38,473 nt of DNA from an uncultured Bacilli bacterium (GCA_944359015.1 CALVSK010000004.1:1-38473), one strand, 5' to 3'. Counted from the stretch's first letter, positions 8,939 to 17,404 are shown. Notes: a model not told the origin generated them from the sequence alone. Translations and numbers: made by a program.

Positions 8939-9355
8939 ATGAGGACTTTTTATGTTTTTAAAATTAATCGGGAAATGTCATTGTTAATGCGTGAATCTCC
9001 GTACAATTTATTTAAATCTCTAGAAGGAATTTATTTATTAGATAAATCTAGTGTTGGTTATGGAAAAGATTTATTAGATCAAATTATAACTCCAATAGAT
9101 AAAGTGAAATATAATAGGTTGATTTATGATAAAAATAAAGATAATGATTTTTATATGAAAATCGGAGATAATCATAAAATTGTAAATAAATATCGTAAAG
9201 AGGAAACAAATATTTTAGTTAAAAATAGTCATATATTATTAAAAACTAATATTATTAATAAAAATATTAGAAAATTTTTACCATTAAATGAATTGTTTGC
9301 TTGTGATTTTGAAAATAAAGATTATTTTTGGTTAGAAGAATTAGTTAGATTATAA
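8939..9355 (+). CDS. sirA: SirA-like sporulation inhibitor of replication
   Basis: In B. subtilis SirA is made early in sporulation and binds DnaA to block new rounds of replication. Two lines support the call. The gene lies between tkt and yneF, the exact place of B. subtilis yneE (sirA). The 138-residue protein also matches SirA from memory at the N-terminus (FYVFKINRE), in the middle (QIITPID) and at the C-terminus (FACDFENKDYFWLEEL, compared with an Asp-Phe and Gly-Trp-Leu end in Bacillus). Overall identity looks low. Its start follows AGGTGAT by three bases. No clear Spo0A box is seen in the 45-base gap upstream, so it may be cotranscribed with tkt. Confidence 0.7.
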   Translation: MRTFYVFKINREMSLLMRESPYNLFKSLEGIYLLDKSSVGYGKDLLDQIITPIDKVKYNRLIYDKNKDNDFYMKIGDNHKIVNKYRKEETNILVKNSHILLKTNIINKNIRKFLPLNELFACDFENKDYFWLEELVRL

Positions 9356-9356
9356 G

Positions 9357-9385
9357 TTGTTAAAATAATATTTTTATAGTAAAAT
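9357..9385 (+). promoter_or_regulatory. Candidate promoter of yneF
   Basis: TTGTTA at 9357-9362 and TAAAAT at 9380-9385 are separated by 17 bases. AGGGAGTGAT follows as the ribosome binding site. Confidence 0.5.
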
Positions 9386-9405
9386 AGTGTTTAGGGAGTG
9401 ATTTT

Positions 9406-9615
9406 ATGGGTCAATTAATATTATATTTGGTAATTGGTATATTTATTGGATTAATTATAGGTTTTTTTGTTACTAGATTTATGTTTAAAAAACAAATGGA
9501 AAAAAATCCACCAATAAATGAAAAAATGATTGAAGTTATGATGAGTAGTATGGGAAGAAAACCAAGCCAAAAACAAATTAAACAAGTTATGCAACAAATG
9601 AATAGATATAAATAA
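9406..9615 (+). CDS. yneF: UPF0154 membrane protein YneF
   Basis: The 69-residue protein has one N-terminal membrane segment (residues 4-27). A conserved cytoplasmic tail with KQMEKNPPINEKMI and MMSSMGRKPSQKQIKQ is diagnostic of the UPF0154/YneF family. The molecular function is unknown. It follows the SirA-like gene as in Bacillus and ends at a strong terminator. Confidence 0.92.
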   Translation: MGQLILYLVIGIFIGLIIGFFVTRFMFKKQMEKNPPINEKMIEVMMSSMGRKPSQKQIKQVMQQMNRYK

Positions 9616-9642
9616 GCAAGTTATGTATTAACTTGTTTTTTT
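9616..9642 (+). terminator. Intrinsic terminator after yneF
   Basis: CAAGTTA and TAACTTG form a stem with a five-base loop, followed by seven T bases, immediately after the stop codon. Confidence 0.85.
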
Positions 9643-9730
9643 AAAAAAATTTTAGAAGTTTTTCTAAAAATATTTACTTTTTTTGCATATTTTGTTAAGA
9701 TAATAAATATAAGAGTAAAGAGGTGTTTGT

Positions 9731-10591
9731 ATGAAGGATTTCATATTTAATTTGTACCAAAATGATAATTTTGTTATTTATTTAACTATTGCTTTAATTG
9801 TTTTAATAATTCTTTTTGTAATTGTTTTATTTTTTGGAAAAAGAGACCAAAAGTTAGAAGAAACTAAAAGGTTACAAAAGTTAGAATTAGATACTTTTAA
9901 AGAAGAAGAAAATGTTAAAAAAGTAGAAGTAGAAGAAAAACAAGTAGATAAAAATAGTCAAAATAAAGAAGATGTTTCTAATGAAGAAGTTGTTCCAACT
10001 TTAAAAAATGATAATAGCAATATTAATGTTACTACTTTTGAACCAAAGGAAGATATAAAATCTGTTGATGAAAAAGAAGAAATTGTTTCAAAAGTGGAAA
10101 CAAAAGAGAAAGAAAAACCAGTTATTAAACCTTTAATAGATAGTGATGAAAGTAAACCTATAAGTTTAAATGAATTAGACAGTATTAAATTTGATGATAA
10201 AGAATTAGAAAAAGAATTAGATGAATTAGAAAATATAAAGAAAGAATTTAATAATATAAAAATACCAGAATTAGATTCTTTAAAAATAAAAGAAACACCA
10301 ATTGAAAATAAAGAACCTAAACCATATAAAGCTGGACCACAAGTTTTTAGTTCTGTATTTGTTAATAATGATGAAGAAAAAGAAGAAATTGTTCCAAAAA
10401 CTGAAACAAAAGTAGAAGAAAAGCCAGTAGTTAAAAGTGAACCTTCAAAAGTTAGTTTGTTTTCTATTGAAGATGATGCATCTGATATGGAATTGCCAAG
10501 TTTAAAAGATACAACTCCTAAAAAGGAAGAAAATGAATTGAAAACTATAAATTTTGATGATATTTCTGGAGAAACTTATAATATAAAATAA
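9731..10591 (+). CDS. Unknown anchored protein with a long acidic/lysine-rich tail
   Basis: The 286-residue product has one membrane segment near residues 16-36, followed by a mostly charged Glu/Lys/Asp-rich tail expected to be disordered or coiled. Two imperfect copies of a repeat are visible: EEIVSKVETKEKEKPVIK around residues 118-135 and EEIVPKTETKVEEKPVVK around 219-236. A short segment QVFSSVFVNNDE lies between them. I recognise no family. It is monocistronic with GAGGTG as ribosome binding site and a terminator behind it. The orientation (short N-terminus out, tail in the cytoplasm) is inferred from the KR-rich flank after the membrane segment. Confidence 0.6.
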   Translation: MKDFIFNLYQNDNFVIYLTIALIVLIILFVIVLFFGKRDQKLEETKRLQKLELDTFKEEENVKKVEVEEKQVDKNSQNKEDVSNEEVVPTLKNDNSNINVTTFEPKEDIKSVDEKEEIVSKVETKEKEKPVIKPLIDSDESKPISLNELDSIKFDDKELEKELDELENIKKEFNNIKIPELDSLKIKETPIENKEPKPYKAGPQVFSSVFVNNDEEKEEIVPKTETKVEEKPVVKSEPSKVSLFSIEDDASDMELPSLKDTTPKKEENELKTINFDDISGETYNIK

Positions 10592-10603
10592 TTGGTATTA
10601 CTA

Positions 10604-10634
10604 AAAAGTTCTTAATTGAGCAAGAACTTTTTTT
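10604..10634 (+). terminator. Intrinsic terminator
   Basis: AAAAGTTCTT and AAGAACTTTT form a 10-bp stem with an eight-base loop, followed by a T run. Confidence 0.85.
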
Positions 10635-10738
10635 CTTGTTCATAAAAAGTTATTATATTAAAAAAATTTAGTTAATTTATTTAATAGTAATAGTGACATA
10701 ATATGTTGTAAAAAGAAAGAAGTAACAAGAAATACAAG

Positions 10739-10799
10739 ACAATTAATTATTGTGCAATTTAATTAATTGTTGATTTATTGGGATTTTTATTGATATAAT
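10739..10799 (+). promoter_or_regulatory. parE promoter with an inverted repeat over the -35
   Basis: TTGATT at 10770-10775 and the extended -10 TGATATAAT at 10791-10799 form the promoter, with 18 bases between hexamers. A perfect 10-bp inverted repeat, ACAATTAATT at 10739-10748 and AATTAATTGT at 10761-10770, ends on the first base of the -35 and could be an operator. Confidence 0.6.
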
Positions 10800-10817
10800 G
10801 GACTAGGTGAATAAAAA

Positions 10818-12725
10818 ATGGTAAAGTACGATGAATCATCAATAAAAATTTTAGAAGGTCTTGAAGCTGTTAGAAAAAGACCTGGTATGTATATAGGTTC
10901 AACTGATAAAAGAGGTATGCATCACCTTGTATGGGAAATTGTAGATAATTCTATTGATGAAGTTATAAATGGTTTTGGAAATTATATTAAAATAATTTTG
11001 AATAAAGATAAAAGTATAACTATTGCTGATAATGGACGTGGGGTTCCTATTGGAATGCATGAATCTGGGAAAAGTACCCCAGAAGTTATTTATACTATTT
11101 TACATGCTGGTGGTAAATTTAGTGAAAATGGTTACAAAGTTAGTGGTGGACTTCATGGAGTTGGAGCATCAGTTGTTAATGCTTTAAGTAAAGAAATGCA
11201 AGTTGTAATTTATAGGGATGGTTTAATTTCTACAATTGAATTTGAAAATGGGGGAAAATTAAAATCCCCTTTAAAAACTGTTGGTAAAACAAACAAAACT
11301 GGAACTATTGTTAAATTTTTGCCAGATTTTGAAATATTTAAAAATTGTGATTTTTCTTATACTACTATTTGTGAAAGAATGCAAGAAAGTGCATTTTTAT
11401 TAAGTGGCTTAACTATTGAAGTTATTGATGAAGAAGATAAAAAACAATCTAAGTTTCATTATGATAATGGACTTATAAGTTTTATTGAATATATGAATGA
11501 AGGAAAAAATACATTACATAAGGTAATTAACTTTAACAATACTAAACAAAATATTGAAGTAAATATTGCTTTTCAATATACTGATACATATAATGAAAAC
11601 ATTTTATCTTTTGTAAATAATGTTAAAACTATTGATGGAGGTACCCATGAAGTTGGTTTTAAAACTGGGATTACTAAAGCCTTTAATGATTATGCTAAAA
11701 ACAATAATATTTTTAAAACTAAAGATGGTACTTTAGATGGTGCTGATGTTCGTGAAGGTATATCTGCTGTAATAAGTTTAAAAATTCCTGAAGAATTGCT
11801 ACAATTTGAAGGTCAAACTAAAGGAAAGTTAGGTACTCCAGAAGCACGTAGTGTTACTGAGAGTATTGTTTATGAATCTTTAAAATTTTATTTAGAAGAA
11901 AATAAAGAAGTGGCAATGAGTATACTAGATAAAGCAATGAAAAGTAAAATTGCTAGAGAAGCTGCCAGAAAAGCTAGGGAGGATGCTAGAAATGGTAAAT
12001 CCAAAAATAAACAAGAAAAAAATTTATCTAATAAATTAGCTCCAGCTCAAAGTAAAAATTCTAAAATTAATGAACTTTTTATCGTCGAAGGAGATTCTGC
12101 TGGTGGTTCTGCTAAAGGAGGAAGAGATAGAAAGTTTCAAGCTATTTTACCTTTAAGGGGTAAAGTAATTAATAGTGAAAAAACGAATATTGATGAATTA
12201 ATGAAAAATGAAGAAATAAATACATTAATTTATACTATTGGTGCCGGTGTTGGTCAAAACTTTGATGTTAATGATTCTAATTATGATAAAGTTATCATAA
12301 TGACTGATGCTGATGTCGATGGCGCTCATATTCAAATTTTACTTTTGACATTTTTTTATCGTTATATGAGACCTTTAATTGAAGCAGGTAAACTTTATAT
12401 TGCTATGCCGCCGCTTTATAAACTAGATTATGGTAAGAAAAGATTTTATGCGTATACTGATGAAGAATTACAAGAAATTAAAGATAATAATATGGGTAAG
12501 TATTCTATTCAAAGATATAAAGGGTTAGGAGAAATGAATCCTGACCAACTTTGGGATACAACGATGAATCCTGATACTAGAAGTTTAATTAGAGTCAATA
12601 TTACTGATGCGGCTTTAGCAGATAAAAGAGTAAATGTTTTAATGGGGGATAAAGTTGAACCTAGAAAAGAATGGATTAATGAAAATGTAGTATTTACTAT
12701 GGAAGATAATTATCGAGCAATTTAA
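10818..12725 (+). CDS. parE: DNA topoisomerase IV subunit B
   Basis: ParE is the ATPase subunit of topoisomerase IV, which unlinks daughter chromosomes. The 635-residue protein has the GHKL ATPase domain (EIVDNSIDE, DNGRGVP, GGLHGVGASVVNAL) and a TOPRIM domain with EGDSAGGSA and the acidic TDADVDGAH. It ends with the QRYKGLGEMNPDQLW signature. I call ParE rather than GyrB because of the MHESGKSTPEV segment and because the partner downstream is clearly ParC. AGGTGA at 10805-10810 is the ribosome binding site. parC follows after 22 bases, so the two form an operon. Confidence 0.9.
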   Translation: MVKYDESSIKILEGLEAVRKRPGMYIGSTDKRGMHHLVWEIVDNSIDEVINGFGNYIKIILNKDKSITIADNGRGVPIGMHESGKSTPEVIYTILHAGGKFSENGYKVSGGLHGVGASVVNALSKEMQVVIYRDGLISTIEFENGGKLKSPLKTVGKTNKTGTIVKFLPDFEIFKNCDFSYTTICERMQESAFLLSGLTIEVIDEEDKKQSKFHYDNGLISFIEYMNEGKNTLHKVINFNNTKQNIEVNIAFQYTDTYNENILSFVNNVKTIDGGTHEVGFKTGITKAFNDYAKNNNIFKTKDGTLDGADVREGISAVISLKIPEELLQFEGQTKGKLGTPEARSVTESIVYESLKFYLEENKEVAMSILDKAMKSKIAREAARKAREDARNGKSKNKQEKNLSNKLAPAQSKNSKINELFIVEGDSAGGSAKGGRDRKFQAILPLRGKVINSEKTNIDELMKNEEINTLIYTIGAGVGQNFDVNDSNYDKVIIMTDADVDGAHIQILLLTFFYRYMRPLIEAGKLYIAMPPLYKLDYGKKRFYAYTDEELQEIKDNNMGKYSIQRYKGLGEMNPDQLWDTTMNPDTRSLIRVNITDAALADKRVNVLMGDKVEPRKEWINENVVFTMEDNYRAI

Positions 12726-12747
12726 AAATTAGAAAAAGGTGTATGAA

Positions 12748-15243
12748 ATGGAAAATGTAATTAAAAGAATTGAAGATTATTCTTTAGAAGAAATAATGGG
12801 TGATAGGTTTTCTAAATATGCTAAAGAAATAATTCAAGATAGAGCAATTCCTGATGTTAGGGATGGATTAAAACCAGTTCAAAGAAGAATTTTATATGCT
12901 ATGTATAAAATGGGTAATACTTGGGATAAGGCATATCTTAAATGTGCCACAACTGTTGGAGATGTTTTAGGAAAATATCATCCTCATGGAGATTCTTCAG
13001 TATATGATGCTATGATTAGAATGTCTCAATGGTGGAAACAAAATCATATTTTAATTGATGTTCATGGTAATAATGGTTCTATTGATGGTGATGGACCAGC
13101 AGCATATCGTTATACTGAAGCAAGACTTGCTAAAATTAGTAATGAATTATTAAAAGATTTAGATAAAAATACTGTTTCTTGGGCTCCAAATTTTGATGAT
13201 AGATTGTTAGAGCCAACTGTTTTGCCAGCAAAATTTCCTAATTTATTAGTAAATGGCACTAATGGTATTTCGGCAGGTTATGCCACCAATATTCCACCCC
13301 ATAATTTGGGTGAAATAGTTGATGCTACAATAAAAAGAATAGATTCACCGAATTGTTATTTAGATACGATTTTAGAAATTGTAAAAGGTCCTGATTTTCC
13401 AACTGGTGGGATTGCTGAAGGAAAAGATGGTATTATTGATGCTTTTAAAACAGGTAGAGGAAAAGTAATAGTTAAATGTAAATATGAATTTAAAAAGGAA
13501 AAAGGTAAAGAACAAATAATAATAAATGAAATACCTTTTGATGTTAATAAATGGAATTTGGTTTCTAAAATAGAAAATATAAGATTAGAAAAAAAAATCG
13601 AAGGTATTTCTGAAGTTAGGGATGAAACTGATAGGGAAGGTTTAAGAATAGTAATAGATTTAAAAAATAATGCTAATAAAGAATTAATAATTAAATATTT
13701 ACTAAAAAATACTGATTTACAAATATCTTATAATTATAATATGGTTGCTATTGTTAATAGAACTCCTAAAACTTTAGGTATTTTAGATATACTTGATGCT
13801 TATATTGCTCATCAAAAGGAAGTAATTGTAAAAAGAACTGAGTTTGATTTGGCTTTTTATCAAAAAAATTATCATATTGTAGTTGGTTTAATTAAAGCTA
13901 TTTCTATATTAGATGATGTTATTAAAACTATTAGGTCTAGTAAAAACAAAAGTGATGCTAAAAATAATTTAATAGAAAAATTTGAATTTAGTGAAGAACA
14001 AGCAGAAGCTATTGTAACTTTACAATTATATCGTTTAACTAATACTGATATTGTGACGTTAGAAGAAGAATGTGAAAGATATAAAAAGTTAATCGATGAA
14101 TGTAATGAAATATTAAATGATGAAAATAAACTTAAAAATGTTATGAAAAGTGAATTACGTGAAGTAAAGAAAAATTATGCTATTCCTAGAAAAACTGAAA
14201 TAAAAGATGAAATCACGGAAATAAAAGTTGATTTAAAAGAAATGGTGCCTAATGAAAAAGTCGTAGTTGTAGTTACTAATGATGGTTATGTTAAAAGGGT
14301 AAGTTTAAAAAGTTATAATTCTAGTAATGAAGAAACTTTATTAAAACCTGGAGATTTTGTTAGAAATAAATATTTTGTTACTACTCAAGATACTTTATTA
14401 TTATTTACTAATTTAGGTAATTATTTATATGTTCCAATTCATAAAATTTTAGAATGTAAATGGAAAGAATTAGGTAAACATATAAGTAACACAATTGTAA
14501 TTAAAGAAGAAGAAAAAATAGTTTCTAGTATGATTTTAAAGGATAAAAATAAAAATGTAGTATTTTTTACAAAAAAAGGATTAACTAAACAAGTATCTTT
14601 AAATGATTTTGAAGTTAGTAGATATTCTAAACCAATAACTTGTATTAAATTAAAAGAAGATGATGAATTAATTAATGTAGCTATTAATAAAGAAGATGTA
14701 TTATTTGTTACTAATAATGGTTGTTATTTAAAATATAAAACTTGTGAAATACCTGTGGTTGGCTTAAAAGCTAGTGGTGTAAAAGGTATTAATTTAAAAG
14801 AAGATTATTTAATTTTTGGAAGTACTATACTAGAAGAATATGAATATTTAAATATTTATACTAATTTTAAAACTGGTAAAAGAATTAAAATTAGTGAATT
14901 AAATATTTTAAGTAGAGCAAAAAAAGGCAGTATGTTATTTAAAAAAGTAAAAACTAAAGATTATAAAATAGTAAATGCATATTTTACAACAAGTAGAGAT
15001 ATTATTCTTTGTAAAATGGGGTTAGATATTAAAGAATTTAAAAATAGTGATATACCTATAATGGATATTGTAAGTACTGGTAGTCAGTTAACTAAAAAAG
15101 ATGTTGATTTGTGGGCTTTAAAAGCTATAGATATAAATTTAATTAAAAAAGATGAAATAAAAGATGTTGAAGAAAATAATGAAGAAAAAAAAGAAACAAA
15201 ACAATTATCTTTTGATTCTTTTGTAGAAGATTTTAAAATTTAG
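12748..15243 (+). CDS. parC: DNA topoisomerase IV subunit A
   Basis: ParC is the DNA-breaking subunit of topoisomerase IV. In the 831-residue protein the active-site tyrosine is Y122 in RYTEARL. The quinolone-determining segment HPHGDSSVYDAM keeps S83, S84 and D87, so it looks like the sensitive type. ParC rather than GyrA is indicated by the GNTWDK and HGNNGSIDGD motifs and by the absence of a GyrA-box (QRRGGKG type) in the C-terminal beta-pinwheel. I chose the ATG at 12748, six bases after AAAGGTG; the frame also opens with a GTG at 12739 inside that site. The C-terminal tail is Glu/Lys-rich. Confidence 0.92.
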   Translation: MENVIKRIEDYSLEEIMGDRFSKYAKEIIQDRAIPDVRDGLKPVQRRILYAMYKMGNTWDKAYLKCATTVGDVLGKYHPHGDSSVYDAMIRMSQWWKQNHILIDVHGNNGSIDGDGPAAYRYTEARLAKISNELLKDLDKNTVSWAPNFDDRLLEPTVLPAKFPNLLVNGTNGISAGYATNIPPHNLGEIVDATIKRIDSPNCYLDTILEIVKGPDFPTGGIAEGKDGIIDAFKTGRGKVIVKCKYEFKKEKGKEQIIINEIPFDVNKWNLVSKIENIRLEKKIEGISEVRDETDREGLRIVIDLKNNANKELIIKYLLKNTDLQISYNYNMVAIVNRTPKTLGILDILDAYIAHQKEVIVKRTEFDLAFYQKNYHIVVGLIKAISILDDVIKTIRSSKNKSDAKNNLIEKFEFSEEQAEAIVTLQLYRLTNTDIVTLEEECERYKKLIDECNEILNDENKLKNVMKSELREVKKNYAIPRKTEIKDEITEIKVDLKEMVPNEKVVVVVTNDGYVKRVSLKSYNSSNEETLLKPGDFVRNKYFVTTQDTLLLFTNLGNYLYVPIHKILECKWKELGKHISNTIVIKEEEKIVSSMILKDKNKNVVFFTKKGLTKQVSLNDFEVSRYSKPITCIKLKEDDELINVAINKEDVLFVTNNGCYLKYKTCEIPVVGLKASGVKGINLKEDYLIFGSTILEEYEYLNIYTNFKTGKRIKISELNILSRAKKGSMLFKKVKTKDYKIVNAYFTTSRDIILCKMGLDIKEFKNSDIPIMDIVSTGSQLTKKDVDLWALKAIDINLIKKDEIKDVEENNEEKKETKQLSFDSFVEDFKI

Positions 15244-15246
15244 GAT

Positions 15247-15287
15247 AAATCACTCATTAAAGACATAAAATTTAATGGGTGATTTTT
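15247..15287 (+). terminator. parC terminator whose 3' arm is the ylbD ribosome binding site
   Basis: Bases 15247-15261 pair with 15271-15285 in an unbroken 15-bp stem with a single G-U pair and a nine-base loop, followed by T residues. The 3' arm includes GGGTGAT (15277-15283), the ribosome binding site for the ATG at 15290. The element would terminate parC transcripts and hide that site in any read-through RNA. Confidence 0.85.
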
Positions 15288-15289
15288 AT

Positions 15290-15655
15290 ATGAATAAAAA
15301 TGAAGCATTTAAAAATTTTGTTAGAACTAAACCAGAATTAATTAAATATGTAGAAAATAATGAAATGACTTGGCAAAAATTTTATGAAATTTATGATTTG
15401 TATGGAGAAGATGAAAATGTTTGGAAAAAATATAGTGGTGTAGATGAAAGAAGTGTAACTGATAGTATTTCTAAAATAACAAATATGGTTAAAAATGTTG
15501 ATGTAAACTCTATTAAAAGTCATATAAATACTGCTCAAAAAGCTATTGATTTTGTCCAAGATTTAACTAAAAAAACTCCAAAACCTAATATAACTGATAA
15601 TTTAAGTAAAGGTCCAGTATCTCCAAGACCTCTTAATAAGTTTTTTGAGGATTAA
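15290..15655 (+). CDS. ylbD: YlbD-like putative spore coat protein
   Basis: The 121-residue protein matches the YlbD_coat family in its N-terminal half: FKNFVRTKPELIKYV, then MTWQKFYEIYDLYGED and a tryptophan soon after. The C-terminal half is a less conserved helix plus a Pro/Lys tail. In Bacillus ylbD is next to ylbE, as here, which strengthens both calls. The true start is the ATG at 15290 after GGGTGAT; the earlier in-frame ATG at 15275 lies inside the hairpin and lacks a site. Its stop overlaps the ylbE start (TAATG). A sigma-E-like -10 (CATAAAAT, 15264-15271) lies in the hairpin loop. Confidence 0.78.
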   Translation: MNKNEAFKNFVRTKPELIKYVENNEMTWQKFYEIYDLYGEDENVWKKYSGVDERSVTDSISKITNMVKNVDVNSIKSHINTAQKAIDFVQDLTKKTPKPNITDNLSKGPVSPRPLNKFFED

Positions 15656-15876
15656 TGCAACTTTATTTACAAATGGCTTTTAGGTCTAATCAAAAAGATT
15701 ATTTAAGATTAAAAGAAAATTCTTATTTTATTAAAGATTTAAATAGAGGTATATTGGATTATAAAATGTTTGTAGATGCAATGAAAGAAAAGTATAAAGA
15801 AAGAACAACTGATAAATTAACAAATGTTATGGATAATATGGAATTAATTAGTTCGGTTTTAAATGTTTTTAAATAA
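15655..15876 (+). CDS. ylbE: YlbE-like small protein
   Basis: The 73-residue protein resembles the YlbE-like family: a short N-terminus, LKENSYFIKDLNRG in place of the family NPxWYRxLxR motif, a helical middle and a hydrophobic end ELISSVLNVF. It is coupled to ylbD by TAATG, with GAGGA ten bases upstream. The function is unknown; the family co-occurs with ylbD in Bacilli. The match is recognisable but divergent, and the gene order is a large part of the support. Confidence 0.68.
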   Translation: MQLYLQMAFRSNQKDYLRLKENSYFIKDLNRGILDYKMFVDAMKEKYKERTTDKLTNVMDNMELISSVLNVFK

Positions 15877-15919
15877 TTTTAACTTTTTTGTAAAAACTAA
15901 AAATACGAAGCATTATTTA

Positions 15920-15948
15920 TTGACTAATATTAAAAATTATTGTATTAT
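15920..15948 (+). promoter_or_regulatory. Promoter of the pilin-like gene
   Basis: TTGACT at 15920-15925 and TATTAT at 15943-15948 are separated by 17 bases, with TG directly before the -10. Confidence 0.7.
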
Positions 15949-15973
15949 TTAAACATAGAGAGGTGTTATCTAT

Positions 15974-16435
15974 ATGAATTATAATAAAAATATGAGAGGG
16001 TTTACATTAATTGAACTTTTGGCAGTTATTGTTGTTTTAGCAATAGTTATGTTAATTGCTGTTCGAGCTGTTTTACCTCAAATGGAAAAAGCAAGAAAGC
16101 AATCTTTAATCGTTGAAGCAAATGGTGCAATTCAATCAGCTCAACAATATTTTATGAGTGCTGATTTAACTGGTGCTGGTAGTGGTTTGCCAACATCTAC
16201 TGGTGCTACTAGTTGTGTTCCAATTGCAACTTTATCTAAAGGTTATTCTGAATTAGATGATGATTATGAAGGTAAGGTTATTGTTACTAAAGTTGGAGAT
16301 TATGATTATAGTTATAAAGTATGGCTTCATAAAAAATCTGTTAATTTAATGATAGTTGACGGTGATTATAAAGAAATGACTGAAGATGATGTAGAGGGAG
16401 ATGGAACTTGGAGTTCTGCTAATTCTACTTGTTAG
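15974..16435 (+). CDS. Type IV pilin-like / pseudopilin prepilin
   Basis: The 153-residue protein starts with a class III (prepilin) signal: a short leader with positive charge, then MRGFTLIELLAVIVVLAIV. Cleavage after the Gly of RGF by a prepilin peptidase is expected, leaving an N-terminal Phe and a Glu at mature position 5. The globular part is short and acidic, with two cysteines (TSC near residue 77 and the terminal C) that might form a disulfide. No pilus motor, platform or peptidase gene is in the window, so it relies on machinery elsewhere. It could be a competence-type major pseudopilin or an adhesive pilin; the sequence does not decide. Confidence 0.85.
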   Translation: MNYNKNMRGFTLIELLAVIVVLAIVMLIAVRAVLPQMEKARKQSLIVEANGAIQSAQQYFMSADLTGAGSGLPTSTGATSCVPIATLSKGYSELDDDYEGKVIVTKVGDYDYSYKVWLHKKSVNLMIVDGDYKEMTEDDVEGDGTWSSANSTC

Positions 16436-16446
16436 TATTGTTATTT

Positions 16447-16476
16447 AAAAGAATAATTTAATAGTTATTCTTTTTT
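16447..16476 (+). terminator. Intrinsic terminator after the pilin-like gene
   Basis: AAAAGAATAA and TTATTCTTTT form a 10-bp stem with an eight-base loop, followed by T residues. Confidence 0.8.
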
Positions 16477-16478
16477 AA

Positions 16479-16507
16479 TTTACAATATTTTTTATTTATG
16501 CTATTCT
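16479..16507 (+). promoter_or_regulatory. nfo promoter
   Basis: TTTACA at 16479-16484 and the extended -10 TGCTATTCT at 16499-16507 have 17 bases between the hexamers. GGTGG follows as the ribosome binding site. Confidence 0.6.
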
Positions 16508-16522
16508 TAAGTTGGTGGTAAA

Positions 16523-17404
16523 ATGATTATCGGTTCACATGTTAATTTTAATAAAGAACAATTGCTTGGTTGTGTTAAACAAGCTCTAAGTTTTGGAGCA
16601 AATACTTTTATGTTTTATACTGGAGCTCCCCAAAATACTGTTAGAAAAGAAATAGATTTAGATTTAACTAAACAGGCTTTTAATTATATGAAAGAAAATA
16701 ATATAGATATAAATAATGTTATTTGTCATGCTCCATATATTATTAATTTAGCTAATAAAGAAAAAGAAGATTCTTGGAATTTTTCAATTAGTTTTTTAAA
16801 AAATGAAATTAATCGAATAAATATGATGCAAGTAAAATATATTGTTGTTCATCCTGGTAATTCATTAAAATTGGATAAAATGGATGCTTTACATAACATA
16901 AGTGATGCTTTAAATTTAGTTATAGATGAAAATACTATTCCAATGATTTTAATTGAAACAATGGCTGGTAAAGGTAGTGAATGTGGGATAAATATTTATG
17001 AATTAAAGGAAATATATAATAATATTATTTTAAAAGATAAAGTTGGCTTTTGTTTAGATACTTGTCATTTAAATGATAGTGGAGTTGATATAAGTGATTT
17101 TGATTCATATTTGGATGAATTTGAAGAACAAATCGGAATTGAAAAAATAAAGTGTGTTCATATTAATGATAGTAAAAATGATTTGGGAATGAAAAAAGAT
17201 AGACATGCTAATTTGGGATATGGAACTATAGGCTTTAATAATCTTATTAATGTTATTTATAATCCTAGATTAAAAAATGTTCCTAAAATATTAGAAACAC
17301 CTTGGATTGGGGAATATCCACCATATAAAATTGAAATAGATATGATAAAATCTAAAAAGTTTAATTCAAATTTAGAAAATGATGTAAAAAAATTATATGA
17401 ATGA
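16523..17404 (+). CDS. nfo: Endonuclease IV (AP endonuclease)
   Basis: Nfo cuts DNA 5' of abasic sites in base excision repair using three zinc ions. The 293-residue protein shows the TIM-barrel family metal-ligand motifs in order: CHAPY, VVHPG, ETMAG, CLDTCH, VHINDS, DRHANLG and a late ETP. The N-terminus IIGSHV is typical. It is one of only two genes here that end in TGA. It overlaps the convergent yqfT-like gene by 12 bases; in Bacillus yqfS (nfo) and yqfT are also neighbours, though on the same strand. Confidence 0.95.
   Translation: MIIGSHVNFNKEQLLGCVKQALSFGANTFMFYTGAPQNTVRKEIDLDLTKQAFNYMKENNIDINNVICHAPYIINLANKEKEDSWNFSISFLKNEINRINMMQVKYIVVHPGNSLKLDKMDALHNISDALNLVIDENTIPMILIETMAGKGSECGINIYELKEIYNNIILKDKVGFCLDTCHLNDSGVDISDFDSYLDEFEEQIGIEKIKCVHINDSKNDLGMKKDRHANLGYGTIGFNNLINVIYNPRLKNVPKILETPWIGEYPPYKIEIDMIKSKKFNSNLENDVKKLYE

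Noticed and set aside
10818-15243. Annotation as gyrB-gyrA
   Set aside because: ParC motifs (HGNNGSIDGD, GNTWDK) and the absence of a GyrA-box point to topoisomerase IV.
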